From contig NZ_JAGIOO010000001.1 in assembly GCF_017876755.1 (NCBI RefSeq), positions 1,736,001 through 1,800,000 of the forward strand: 64,000 nt of DNA, in the 5' to 3' direction. Below, in pieces: positions 17,283-25,419 of the stretch (position 1 is its first letter; the number at the start of each line of letters is the position of its first letter). A program made the position numbers and the translations under genes. The notes under the pieces are model-generated. The model was given only the letters and a program-made list of their open reading frames with translations. It was not told the origin of the DNA and ran no database searches. The stretch comes from Crossiella equi. GTDB lineage: Bacteria > Actinomycetota > Actinomycetes > Mycobacteriales > Pseudonocardiaceae.

Positions 17283-18142
17283 TCGAGGTACTCGACCCCG
17301 GTGTGCTCACCCTCGTCCAGGACCTCGGCCGCCCCGGCCTGGCCGCACTCGGCGTCGGGCGCTCCGGCGCCGCCGACCGGCCCGCCCTGGCCCTGGCCAA
17401 CCGGCTGGTCGGCAACGCCGAGTCCGCCGCCGCGCTCGAGCTCACCTTCGGCGGCCTGCGGCTGCGCTGCCACCGGGGCGTGTGGGTGGCGCTGACCGGC
17501 GCGCCCGCACCGCTGCGCGTGGGCAGGCGGGCCGCCGCCGCGCACGCCCCCGTCTACGTGCCCGCGGGCACCGTGCTCACCGTCGGCCACCCCGACCACG
17601 GCCTGCGCAGCTACCTCGCCTTCCGGGGCGGCCTCGACGTGCCCCCGGTGCTCGGCTCCCGGGCGAGTGACGTGCTCTCCGGGATCGGGCCCGAGAAGCT
17701 CACCCAGGGCACCCGGCTGGCTCTCGGCGGCGAGATCGAGGGTCACCCGACGGTGGATATCGCGCCGGTGGCCGCGCTCGCCGAGGAACCGGTGCTGCGC
17801 GTGCTGCTCGGGCCCCGGCAGGACTGGTTCACCGCGCACGCCGCCCGCGCGCTCTGCTCCGGCGCCTACCAGGTGAGCCCCGCCTCCAACCGCATCGGCG
17901 TGCGCCTGGCCGGGCCGCGCCTGGACCGCGCCCGCGAGGGCGAGCTCGCGCCGGAGGGCATGGTCGGCGGCGCGTTGCAGGTCCCCCCGAACGGGCAGCC
18001 CGTGCTGTTCCTCGCCGACCACCCGGTCACCGGCGGCTACCCCGTCATCGCGGTCGTCGTGGACGAGGACCTCCCGGTGGCCGCCCAGCTCCGCCCCGGT
18101 CAACGCCTCCGCTTCCAGTGCACGGAAAGGACACGCCGATGA
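17279..18142 (+). CDS. pxpC: 5-oxoprolinase subunit PxpC (KipA/biotin-dependent carboxyltransferase family)
   Basis: 287-aa PxpC/allophanate-hydrolase subunit-2 protein. Typical segments are the start IEVLDPGVLTLVQDLGRPGLAALGVGRSGAADRPALALANRLVGN, then YLAFRGGLDVPPVLGSRASD, VSPASNRIGVRLAGP and the closing ADHPVTGGYPVIAVV. The GTG at 17279 forms a GTGA overlap with the pxpB stop and lies seven bases after GGAGG; a GTG at 17276 is too close. Its stop overlaps the next start by ATGA. This tight coupling supports one operon with pxpB and the symporter. Confidence 0.93.
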   Translation: MIEVLDPGVLTLVQDLGRPGLAALGVGRSGAADRPALALANRLVGNAESAAALELTFGGLRLRCHRGVWVALTGAPAPLRVGRRAAAAHAPVYVPAGTVLTVGHPDHGLRSYLAFRGGLDVPPVLGSRASDVLSGIGPEKLTQGTRLALGGEIEGHPTVDIAPVAALAEEPVLRVLLGPRQDWFTAHAARALCSGAYQVSPASNRIGVRLAGPRLDRAREGELAPEGMVGGALQVPPNGQPVLFLADHPVTGGYPVIAVVVDEDLPVAAQLRPGQRLRFQCTERTRR

Positions 18143-19458
18143 TGTCGACGCAGCCAGCCAGCCGGTCGGGCCGCAAGGTGATCGCGGCCAGCCTGATCGG
18201 CACCTCCCTGGAGTGGTACGACTTCTTCCTCTACGGCACCGCGGCCGCGCTGGTGTTCCCGAAGCTGTTCTTCCCCAGCTCGGACCCGCTCACCGGCACC
18301 CTGCTCGCCTTCACCACCTACGCCGTCGGGTTCGTCGCGCGGCCGGTCGGCGGCGCGGTGTTCGGGCACTTCGGCGACCGGGTCGGCCGCAAGAACATCC
18401 TGGTCATCACACTCCTGCTGATGGGACTGGCCACGTTCGCGATCGGCCTGCTGCCCACGCACGCCTCGATCGGCGCGGCCGCCCCGGTGCTGCTGGTGCT
18501 GCTGCGCTTCCTCCAGGGCCTGGGCCTGGGCGGCGAGTGGGGCGGTGCGGTGCTGATGACCCTGGAGCACGGCGACAAGACCAAGCGCGGCCTCAACGCG
18601 AGCTGGCCACAGGTCGGCGTGCCCGCCGGGAACCTCCTCGCCGCGGGCGTGATGTGGGTGATGTCGGCGAGCCTGAGCGACGCGCAGTTCCTGGACTGGG
18701 GCTGGCGCATCCCGTTCCTGCTCTCCGGCGCGCTGGTGCTGGTCGGCTTCTGGATCCGCCGCAGCATCTCCGAGAGCCCGCTGTTCACCGAGGTCGCGCA
18801 GACCGAGGCCAAGGCGAAGCTGCCCCTGTTCGACGTCTTCCGCGAGCACCCCCGCGAGCTGTTCACCGCGATCGGCGCGCGCATCGGCACCGACGTCGCC
18901 TTCTACACCTTCACCCTGTTCATCCTCACCTACCTGACCGACACGGTGAAGGTGGGCAGGCAGGTCGGCCTGAACGCGGTGCTCATCGCCTCCGCCTGCC
19001 AGCTGGCGCTCATCCCCCTCTTCGGCGCGCTGTCGGACCGGTACGGCCGCCGCCCGGTGTACCTGGCGGGCGCGGTCGGCGCCGGGATCTGGGTGTTCGC
19101 CTTCTTCCCGCTGCTGGCCACCGGCTCGGTACCGCTGATCGTGCTGGCCACGGTCATCGCGCTGGTGGCGCACGCGGCGATGTTCGGTCCGCAGGCGGCG
19201 TTCATCTCCGAGCTGTTCAGCACCAAGCTGCGCTACACCGGCGCCTCGCTCGGCTACCAGCTGGCGGGCGTGCTGGGCGGGGCCCTGGCACCGTTGATCT
19301 CCCTGGCGCTGCTGGAGGCCTTCGGCTCCTGGGTGGCGATCGCGGTGTACGTGGCCGCGGCGCTGCTGCTCACGGTGGGTGCACTGCTGGCCGCACCGGA
19401 GCTGAGCCGGGCGGACCTGTCCGACGAACCGAGGCTGGACAAGCCCGCGGTCGCCTGA
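18139..19458 (+). CDS. MFS metabolite:H+ symporter (MHS family)
   Basis: 439-aa membrane protein with 12 predicted helices and the MHS signatures: SLIGTSLEWYDFFLYGTAAAL, GHFGDRVGRKNILV between helices 2 and 3, LRFLQGLGLGGEWGGAVLM, and RRSISESPLF in the central loop. MHS carriers (KgtP, ShiA, ProP-like) import organic acids, amino acids and betaines with protons. The ATG at 18139 overlaps the pxpC stop (ATGA) and follows GGAAAGGA. Placement in the 5-oxoprolinase operon suggests uptake of pyroglutamate or a pyroglutamyl compound; that is inference. Confidence 0.9.
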   Translation: MMSTQPASRSGRKVIAASLIGTSLEWYDFFLYGTAAALVFPKLFFPSSDPLTGTLLAFTTYAVGFVARPVGGAVFGHFGDRVGRKNILVITLLLMGLATFAIGLLPTHASIGAAAPVLLVLLRFLQGLGLGGEWGGAVLMTLEHGDKTKRGLNASWPQVGVPAGNLLAAGVMWVMSASLSDAQFLDWGWRIPFLLSGALVLVGFWIRRSISESPLFTEVAQTEAKAKLPLFDVFREHPRELFTAIGARIGTDVAFYTFTLFILTYLTDTVKVGRQVGLNAVLIASACQLALIPLFGALSDRYGRRPVYLAGAVGAGIWVFAFFPLLATGSVPLIVLATVIALVAHAAMFGPQAAFISELFSTKLRYTGASLGYQLAGVLGGALAPLISLALLEAFGSWVAIAVYVAAALLLTVGALLAAPELSRADLSDEPRLDKPAVA

Positions 19459-19493
19459 TCGGGTGACAGACGAGGTTGAACCGAGGAGGCCAG

Positions 19494-20780
19494 TTGAACA
19501 CGTTGATCCGCCGCGCCCTCACCGGCGCGCTGACCCTGGGCGCACTGGTCGCGGCCGCCCCGGTGGCCGCGGCCGCCCCGGTGGCCGCGGCCGCCACACC
19601 GCCCGCGAGCTGCTACGACCGCGCCGTGCCGGTGCCGGTGGAGGAGCAGCGGCTGGACCTGGCGGTGCCGAAGGAGATCCTGGCGCGCAGCGGGTTCGAC
19701 CGCCGCGCCTCGGCCTTCGAGACCGCGCTGTGCGGCAGCCGCAACGCCAAGCAGGCCAAGGCGTTGGCCAGCGGTCAGGGCAGGGCGCTGTGGCGGGCCG
19801 CGGTGGACCGCGTGCAGGGCCGGGGCCCGGCGGGCGGCGACCTGGCGCGCGGCGACGACCGGCCGCTGTACTGGGCGCGCCTGGTGTTCACCAAGGCGCT
19901 GCACCAGTGGAAGCCCGGTTTCACGCTGTCCGAGGCCGACCGCGAGGCCCTGGTGGAGCAGGTGGAGACCTCCTCGCGCGGCCAGGACTCGATCGACCTG
20001 CCCGCCGGGGGCACCAAGCGGGTGCTGCTGACCGGGTTCGACCCGTTCCAGCTGGACGGTGACATCCGCCGCACCAACCCCAGCGGTGGTGTGGCGCTGG
20101 CCCTGGACGGCACCTACGTCACCGCGCCGGACGGCACCCGCGCCCGCGTGGAGACCGCGGTGTTCCCGGTGCTGTGGGCGCCGTTCGAGGCGGGCGTGGT
20201 GGAGAAGACGCTGCTGCCGCACTTCCGGGACGGCCGCAGGCAGGTGGACCTGTTCACCACCGTGAGCCAGGGCCGCGCGGGCAAGTTCGACATCGAGCGC
20301 ACCAACGGCCGCTGGCACACCGGCTCGGACAACAACCGGGAGACCCGGGCCACCGGCATCCCGATCCCGGCCGGGGTCCCGACCGTGGTGCCGCAGCCGG
20401 AGTGGGTGCCGACCACGTTGCCGTACCAGGACATCGTGGCCGCGAAGACCGGGATCTTCCCCGTGGTGGACAACACCGAGGTGACCGAGATCCGGCCCGG
20501 CTCGACCACTCCCGTGCTCAGCCCGACCGGCCCGACGCCGGGTTCGGTGGCGCGTGCCGGGGGCGGCGGCTCGTACCTGTCCAACGAGATCGCCTACCGG
20601 GCGACGCTGCTGCGGGACGCGGTCGGCGCGAAGGTGCCGGGCGGGCACGTGCACACGCCGATCCTGTTCTTCGACCCGGCGAACAAGGACAAGGTGTCCG
20701 ACCCGGTGCTGGAGAAGAACCGGGCGGACATCGTGGCGCAGACCCGGGAGATCCTGCGGGTCGCGGTCGGCACGCTGTGA
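19494..20780 (+). CDS. Exported pyroglutamyl-peptidase-like (C15-fold) protein, catalytic Cys replaced by Ser
   Basis: About 428 aa. A TTG start at 19494 follows GAGGAGG and leads into a signal peptide (NTLIRRALTGALTLGALVAAAP, Ala/Pro/Val-rich to ATPPASC). After about 165 residues of unknown fold comes a pyrrolidone-carboxyl-peptidase-like domain: RVLLTGFDPFQLDG, then Glu268 (FDIERTN, matching the ITPERV catalytic Glu), and His387 (GGHVHTPILFF, matching FIHIPY). The nucleophile position (GTFVCN in true enzymes) reads GSYLSN, so Cys is Ser363. The gene begins 35 bp after the symporter next to 5-oxoprolinase subunits. It may release or bind pyroglutamate outside the cell; whether it is active is open. 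TTG at 19476 or 19503 are alternative starts. Confidence 0.75.
   Translation: MNTLIRRALTGALTLGALVAAAPVAAAAPVAAAATPPASCYDRAVPVPVEEQRLDLAVPKEILARSGFDRRASAFETALCGSRNAKQAKALASGQGRALWRAAVDRVQGRGPAGGDLARGDDRPLYWARLVFTKALHQWKPGFTLSEADREALVEQVETSSRGQDSIDLPAGGTKRVLLTGFDPFQLDGDIRRTNPSGGVALALDGTYVTAPDGTRARVETAVFPVLWAPFEAGVVEKTLLPHFRDGRRQVDLFTTVSQGRAGKFDIERTNGRWHTGSDNNRETRATGIPIPAGVPTVVPQPEWVPTTLPYQDIVAAKTGIFPVVDNTEVTEIRPGSTTPVLSPTGPTPGSVARAGGGGSYLSNEIAYRATLLRDAVGAKVPGGHVHTPILFFDPANKDKVSDPVLEKNRADIVAQTREILRVAVGTL
19551..19595 (+). repeat. 18-bp tandem repeat in the signal-peptide coding region
   Basis: GTGGCCGCGGCCGCCCCG is repeated about 2.5 times. It encodes VAAAAP units in the signal peptide of the pyroglutamyl-peptidase-like gene. 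Slippage here would only change signal-peptide length. Confidence 0.65.
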
Positions 20781-20798
20781 GCTGATCCGGCGAACCGG

Positions 20799-20839
20799 GC
20801 ACGGGCCCCGTCGTCCCCCCTGGTCGACGGGGCCCGTGC
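20799..20839. terminator. Bidirectional terminator between convergent genes
   Basis: A perfect 15-bp stem (20799-20813 with 20825-20839, GCACGGGCCCCGTCG) with an 11-base loop lies between the stop at 20780 (+) and the histidine-kinase stop at 20853 (-). Confidence 0.8.
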
Positions 20840-20852
20840 TCGTACCAGGCAC

Positions 20853-22151
20853 TCAGCGAGGCAGCCGCGCCTGGAACCGGGTGGCGGGGCCGTCCGCGAG
20901 GGTCAGCGTGCCGCCGTGCGTGGTGGCGATGCCGCGGGCGATCGCCAGACCCAGGCCGACACCGCCGTGCGAGCGGTCGCGGGCGTCGTCGAGACGGGTG
21001 AACCGGTCGAACACGCGCTCGCGGTCGGCCTCCGGGATGCCCGGGCCGTCGTCGGCGACCTCCAGCAGCACCTCTTCGGCGGTGGCGGTCAGGGTGACCG
21101 CGATGCGCTCGGTGGCGTGGCGTTCGGCGTTGTCGAGGAGGTTGTCCAGCAGCCGGGCCAGGCGCAGCTCGTTGCCCCGCACGACAAGGGGTTCCTCGGG
21201 CAGGTCGGCCTCGACGGGGCGCCGCCGGTGGGCCAGGCGTTCGCGGACCACCAGGGCCAGGTCGACGGACTCGCTGCCGTCCGGGGACGGGTTCTCCAGG
21301 CGGGCCAGCAGCAGCAGGTCGGCGGCCAGGTTCTGCAGCCGGATCGTGTCGGCCAGGGCCTGGTGCACCACCTGCGCCCACTCGGTGTTGGCCGGGTGGG
21401 CCAGGGCCAGTTCCAGCTCGCCGCGCAGGGCCGCGATCGGGCTGCGCAGCTCGTGCGCGGCGTCGGCCACGAACTGCCGTTGTGCCTCCACGGCACGGCT
21501 GAGCCGGTCGAGGGTGTCGTTGGCGGTTTCGGCCAGGTCGCGCATCTCGTCGCGGCGGCGCGGTACCGGGACGCGGCGGGTCAGGTCGTGGGTGGAGAAC
21601 TCGGCGAGCTGGCCGCGGATGTGGCCGACCGGGCGGAGCACGCGGCCCAGGATCAGCCAGGTGCCCAGGGCGACCAGGGCGAGGACCAGGAGCAGGCCGC
21701 CCATCAGGGACAGGGTCCAGGTGTTCAAGGTCGCCTGCTGGGCGGTCAGCGGGGACGTGCTCGTGGGCACCGCCCCCGCTGCGGTGAGCAGCTCCCCCAC
21801 CGGTTGGGACTGGACGGCACCCGGCTCCTGCTTGCCGAAAGGCCACAGCGAGAGCAGCCGGGACGGGTCGGTGGCGAGGGTGCCGTCGTCGGCGACCAGG
21901 GTGACCCTCCGCTCGCACGGGATCGCCGCCAGCAACTGGGGCGACTGGGCCCTGTCCACCGCGAAGGTCTGGACCGTGTGCCCCGCTCGCAGGAAGCAGT
22001 CCTCCTGCTTGAGCACCTGCTCGGCGCCCACGCGCGCCTCGTTCACCAGGTAGGCCCGCATCAGCCCCGGCGCGAACGCGGCCAGCACCGCCAGCGGTAT
22101 CGCCAGCACCAGGACCGTCCACACCGTGACCCGGGTCCGGATCGATGACAT
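20853..22151 (-). CDS. Sensor histidine kinase (HisKA type)
   Basis: 432-aa membrane kinase. TM1 lies at about residues 8-28 (WTVLVLAIPLAVLAAFAPGL). An extracytoplasmic sensor of about 115 residues follows with two cysteines (EDCFL, IPCER). TM2 is LSLMGGLLLVLALVALGTWLI, followed by a HAMP linker. HisKA carries His233 (ADAAHELRSPIAAL). HATPase boxes are N (LDNLLDNAERHA), G1 (VADDGPGIP), F and G2 (HGGVGLGLAIARGI). It begins at the base after the response-regulator stop, so the pair is co-transcribed. Signal unknown; the two Cys in the sensor could form a disulfide. Confidence 0.94.
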   Translation of the reverse strand: MSSIRTRVTVWTVLVLAIPLAVLAAFAPGLMRAYLVNEARVGAEQVLKQEDCFLRAGHTVQTFAVDRAQSPQLLAAIPCERRVTLVADDGTLATDPSRLLSLWPFGKQEPGAVQSQPVGELLTAAGAVPTSTSPLTAQQATLNTWTLSLMGGLLLVLALVALGTWLILGRVLRPVGHIRGQLAEFSTHDLTRRVPVPRRRDEMRDLAETANDTLDRLSRAVEAQRQFVADAAHELRSPIAALRGELELALAHPANTEWAQVVHQALADTIRLQNLAADLLLLARLENPSPDGSESVDLALVVRERLAHRRRPVEADLPEEPLVVRGNELRLARLLDNLLDNAERHATERIAVTLTATAEEVLLEVADDGPGIPEADRERVFDRFTRLDDARDRSHGGVGLGLAIARGIATTHGGTLTLADGPATRFQARLPR

Positions 22152-22838
22152 CTACTCCCCCTCGTCCGCGCACAGCCGATACCCGACCGCGCGCACCGTC
22201 TGGATGCTGCGCCGTCCGAACGGCGCGTCGATCTTGCGGCGCAGCGAGCTCACGTACACCTCGACCAGGTTGTGCGCGGGCTGCTCCTCGGTGACCCACA
22301 CGTGCCCGAGCACCTCCTCCCGGGTGACCACCTCGTCCCGGCGGCGCAGCAGGCACTCCAGGACCTGGTACTCCTTGGTGGTCAGGCGGATCTCCTCCCG
22401 GCCCCGGTGCACCCGGCGGCTCACCGGGTCCAGGGCCAGGTCACCGGCGGTGAGCACGGCGGGACGCTGCCCCCCTCCCCCGCTGCGGCGGATCAGCGCC
22501 CGCAGCCGGGCCACCAGCACCACGTAGGAGAAGGGCTTGGTGAGGTAGTCGTCCGCGCCGGTGTCCAGGCCCTCGGCCTCGTCGTACTCGCCGTCCTTGG
22601 CGGTGAGCATGAGGATCGGGGTCCACACCTCGGCCGCGCGCAGGCCCGCGCACACCTTGTAGCCGTTGAGGCCCGGCAGCATGACGTCCAGCACGATCGC
22701 GTCGTAGGGCCGCGTCCGCGCCAGGCTCAGGCCCAGGGCGCCGTCGTGCGCGACCTCGACCGCGAAGCCCTCGGCGACCAGGCCGCGGCGGACCAGTTCG
22801 GCCAGCCGCAGGTCGTCCTCCACCACCAGTACCCGCAT
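22152..22838 (-). CDS. OmpR/PhoB-family response regulator
   Basis: 228 aa. The receiver domain starts MRVLVVEDDLRLAELV, with acidic residues 7-9, phospho-acceptor Asp51 (AIVLDVMLPG), Thr in LMLTAKDG and Lys in DDYLTKPFSYV. A winged-helix DNA-binding domain follows (LALDPVSRRVHRGREEIRLTTKEYQVLECLLRR...VEVYVSSLRRKI). I use the ATG at 22838; a GTG at 22847 would add three residues. It is the first gene of the two-gene operon with the kinase. Confidence 0.94.
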   Translation of the reverse strand: MRVLVVEDDLRLAELVRRGLVAEGFAVEVAHDGALGLSLARTRPYDAIVLDVMLPGLNGYKVCAGLRAAEVWTPILMLTAKDGEYDEAEGLDTGADDYLTKPFSYVVLVARLRALIRRSGGGGQRPAVLTAGDLALDPVSRRVHRGREEIRLTTKEYQVLECLLRRRDEVVTREEVLGHVWVTEEQPAHNLVEVYVSSLRRKIDAPFGRRSIQTVRAVGYRLCADEGE

Positions 22839-22905
22839 GCCGACCACGATGGCGCATCGGCGGCCCGAGTGCCTGAACTCCGTTTCAGGAAGTCACAGAT
22901 TCCGT

Positions 22906-24276
22906 TCAGACGCGGCTGTACGGCGGGAACGGCCGGGCCGCCTCGGCCAGCGCCTCCGCGACCGCGCCGGCCTCCTCCACGGGCAGGGCGGCGGTGGTGA
23001 CGCGCAGGTGGTCACCGCCGGTCGGTTCGACCAGGAACGGGGAGCCGGGGGCCGCGCCGATGCCCTGCGCGGCCAGGGTGACCAGGGCTTCCCGCTCGCG
23101 GGCCACGTTGATCCACAGGTTGATGCCGTCCCAGCCGGTGGAGCCGATGCCGCGCGCGGCCAAGGCCTCCTTGAGGGCGGCGCGGCGTTCGGCGTAGACC
23201 TTGCGCGCGGTGGCCACCGCGGCCACGCAACCCGGGTCGGTGAGCAGGCCGACCAGGACCTCCTGCAGCAGGCGGCTGGACCAGGCCGCGCCGAGGTGCC
23301 GCCGCCCGACCATCGGGTCCACGATCGCCGAGGGGCCGCCGAGCGCGGCCAGCCGCAGGTCCGGGCCGTGCGACTTGGAGAAGCTCTGCACGCGCACCAC
23401 CCGTCCGGGCAGCGCGTGGGACAGGCTGACCGGTTCGGCCAGGGCGACCTCGCCGGAGTGGTCGGCCTCGACGACCACCACGCTCGGGTGGGCGCGCAGG
23501 CGGTCGGCGAGCTGGGCCGCCCGTTGGGGGGTCAGGCTCACCCCGGTCGGGTTCTGCGCGCGGGGCTGCATGAGCAGCACGGCCGGGTCGCGGCGCAGCT
23601 GCCCGGCCAGCGCGTCGGGCAGGATGCCCTCGTCGTCCACCGGCACCGGCAGCGCGGTGGCGCCGACCGCGTCCAGCAGGTCCAGGAACGGCGGGAAGGT
23701 CGGGTTCTCCACGACCACCCGGTCGCCGAGCCGCACGAGCTGGGCGAGCAGCCGGTCGATGCCGTCCAGGGAGCCGTTGACGATGGTCAGCGCCTCGGGT
23801 TCGCACACCGGCGCCCAGGACTGGCGGACCAGGCGCTCCAGCTCGGGTAAGACCGGCGCGTCCAGGTAGCCCGACAGCGGCGGCTGGCCGTCGATGCGGG
23901 CCAGCGCGGGACCGATCGGCGGCAGCAGCGCCTGGTCGGGCACCCCGGCGGACAGGTCGCGCGCGAACCGCCCGGTGTCCCCGGCCAGCCGCCAGAACCG
24001 GGTGGGCTCGGCGTTGTGGGTGTGCGCGGTGACGAAGGAGCCGTTGCGGCCCTTGGTCTCGATCGCGCCGACCCGGGCCAGCGAGCGCCACGCCTCGTTG
24101 ACCGTGGTGGGGCTGACGCCCAGCGCCTGCGCCAGGGCCCGCACGGTGGGCAGCCGGGTGCCGACCGCCAGCTCGCCCGCGCCGATCAGGCGGTTGATCG
24201 CGGCGGCGATGCCGGAGGCGGACCCCTCCTCGACGACGGACAGAATCCGGCTCAGGTCGGCGTGCATGAGAAGCAT
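22906..24276 (-). CDS. MocR-type GntR regulator with aminotransferase domain
   Basis: About 456 aa. An N-terminal GntR winged helix (IAAAINRLIGAGELAVGTRLPTVRALAQALGVSPTTVNEAWRSL) is joined to a fold-type-I PLP aminotransferase domain. PLP residues are visible: Asn in QPRAQNPTGVSLT, Asp in VVVEADHSGEV, and the Schiff-base Lys at about residue 301 (VQSFSKSHGPDLRLA). MocR proteins use PLP as effector and often control vitamin B6, GABA or taurine genes. It diverges from the epimerase gene, with about 81 bp between starts. ATG at 24276 or 24267 are equally plausible. Target genes cannot be assigned from the window. Confidence 0.9.
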   Translation of the reverse strand: MLLMHADLSRILSVVEEGSASGIAAAINRLIGAGELAVGTRLPTVRALAQALGVSPTTVNEAWRSLARVGAIETKGRNGSFVTAHTHNAEPTRFWRLAGDTGRFARDLSAGVPDQALLPPIGPALARIDGQPPLSGYLDAPVLPELERLVRQSWAPVCEPEALTIVNGSLDGIDRLLAQLVRLGDRVVVENPTFPPFLDLLDAVGATALPVPVDDEGILPDALAGQLRRDPAVLLMQPRAQNPTGVSLTPQRAAQLADRLRAHPSVVVVEADHSGEVALAEPVSLSHALPGRVVRVQSFSKSHGPDLRLAALGGPSAIVDPMVGRRHLGAAWSSRLLQEVLVGLLTDPGCVAAVATARKVYAERRAALKEALAARGIGSTGWDGINLWINVAREREALVTLAAQGIGAAPGSPFLVEPTGGDHLRVTTAALPVEEAGAVAEALAEAARPFPPYSRV

Positions 24277-24343
24277 TGTGCGCAAGATCTGACGGTTTGG
24301 TGACGTACGACGCCCATGTGCGCCGCCGGTACGTCGTTCGGCC

Positions 24344-24349
24344 TAGCGT
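24344..24349 (+). promoter_or_regulatory. Possible -10 element for a leaderless epimerase mRNA
   Basis: TAGCGT ends eight bases before the ATG at 24358 and there is no ribosome-binding site. That arrangement is frequent for actinobacterial leaderless transcripts. No clear -35 is seen. Confidence 0.35.
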
Positions 24350-24357
24350 CAGCGGGC

Positions 24358-25419
24358 ATGCGAGTGCTGATCACCGGGGCCGCGGGATTCATCGGCTCCC
24401 ACATCGCCGAGGAGCTGTCCGGGCACGAGGTCGTGGCCCTGGACGCGCTGTTGCCGCAGGCCCACGGGCCGGGCGGGCCGCCGCCGTGGGCGCCGTCGGG
24501 CCTGGTCACCGGGGACGTGCGGGACGGCGCGCTGCTGGCGGAGCTGCTGTCCGGGGTGGACGTGGTCTGCCACCAGGCGGCCATGGTCGGGCACGGCGTG
24601 GACCCGCTGGACGCGCCGGAGTACGCCGCGCACAACGACTACGGCACCGCGGTGCTGCTCGCGGCCATGCACACCGCCGGGGTGCGGCGGCTCGTGCTCG
24701 CCTCGTCCATGGTGGTCTACGGCGAGGGCCGGTACCGCTGCGCCGAGCACGGCCTCGTCCGGCCCGGCCCCCGGCGGCTCGCCGACCTGGAAGCCGGGCG
24801 CTACGAGCCGCCGTGCCCGGAGTGCGGGGCCGGGCTGGCCGACGAGCTGGTGCCGGAGACCGCGCCGGTGGACCCACGCAGCACGTACGCGGCCAGCAAG
24901 CTCGCCCAGGAACACCTGGCGGCGGCGTGGGCGCGGCAGACCGGCGGGGGGGTGTGGGCGCTGCGCTACCACAACGTGTACGGGCCGAGGATGCCGCAGC
25001 TCACCCCGTACGCCGGGGTGGCCTCGATGTTCCGGTCCTCGCTGGAACGTGGGCAGGCGCCGGTGGTGCTGGAGGACGGGCGGCAGCGGCGGGACTTCGT
25101 GCACGTCCGCGATGTGGCCCTGGCCAACCGGCTCGCGGTGGAGACCGCGCCGCCCGAGGGCGCGCTGTCGGCGGTGAACGTGTGCTCCGGGCAGCCGCAC
25201 ACCATCGGCGAGCTGGCCGGGGCGCTGGCCCGGGCGTGCGGCGGGCCCGCGCCCCGGGTCGTGGGCGGGGCGCGGGCCGGGGACGTGCGGCACGTGGTCG
25301 CCGACCCGGCCAAGGCCGCGCGCGTGCTCGGCTACCGGGCGCGCGTGGGGTTCGCCGAGGGCGTGGCCGAGTTCGCCACCGCGCCGCTGCGGCCACCGGC
25401 CGCGCTCACCAGTTCGTGA
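24358..25419 (+). CDS. NAD-dependent nucleotide-sugar epimerase/dehydratase (possible dTDP-L-rhamnose 4-epimerase type)
   Basis: 353-aa extended SDR. It starts MRVLITGAAGFIGSHIAEEL with the GxxGxxG nucleotide motif. The catalytic pair is Tyr177/Lys181 (STYAASKLAQEH), and HNVYGPRM and DGRQRRDFVHVRDVA are the usual substrate-domain signatures. After SSMVVYGEGRY comes an inserted segment with a Cys/His set (RCAEHG...PPCPECGAGL) that may bind zinc. Such an insert occurs in some rhamnose-epimerase-like proteins. The ATG at 24358 begins the Rossmann fold exactly. The 3' end overlaps the convergent membrane gene by 14 bp. Exact sugar unknown. Confidence 0.85.
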   Translation: MRVLITGAAGFIGSHIAEELSGHEVVALDALLPQAHGPGGPPPWAPSGLVTGDVRDGALLAELLSGVDVVCHQAAMVGHGVDPLDAPEYAAHNDYGTAVLLAAMHTAGVRRLVLASSMVVYGEGRYRCAEHGLVRPGPRRLADLEAGRYEPPCPECGAGLADELVPETAPVDPRSTYAASKLAQEHLAAAWARQTGGGVWALRYHNVYGPRMPQLTPYAGVASMFRSSLERGQAPVVLEDGRQRRDFVHVRDVALANRLAVETAPPEGALSAVNVCSGQPHTIGELAGALARACGGPAPRVVGGARAGDVRHVVADPAKAARVLGYRARVGFAEGVAEFATAPLRPPAALTSS

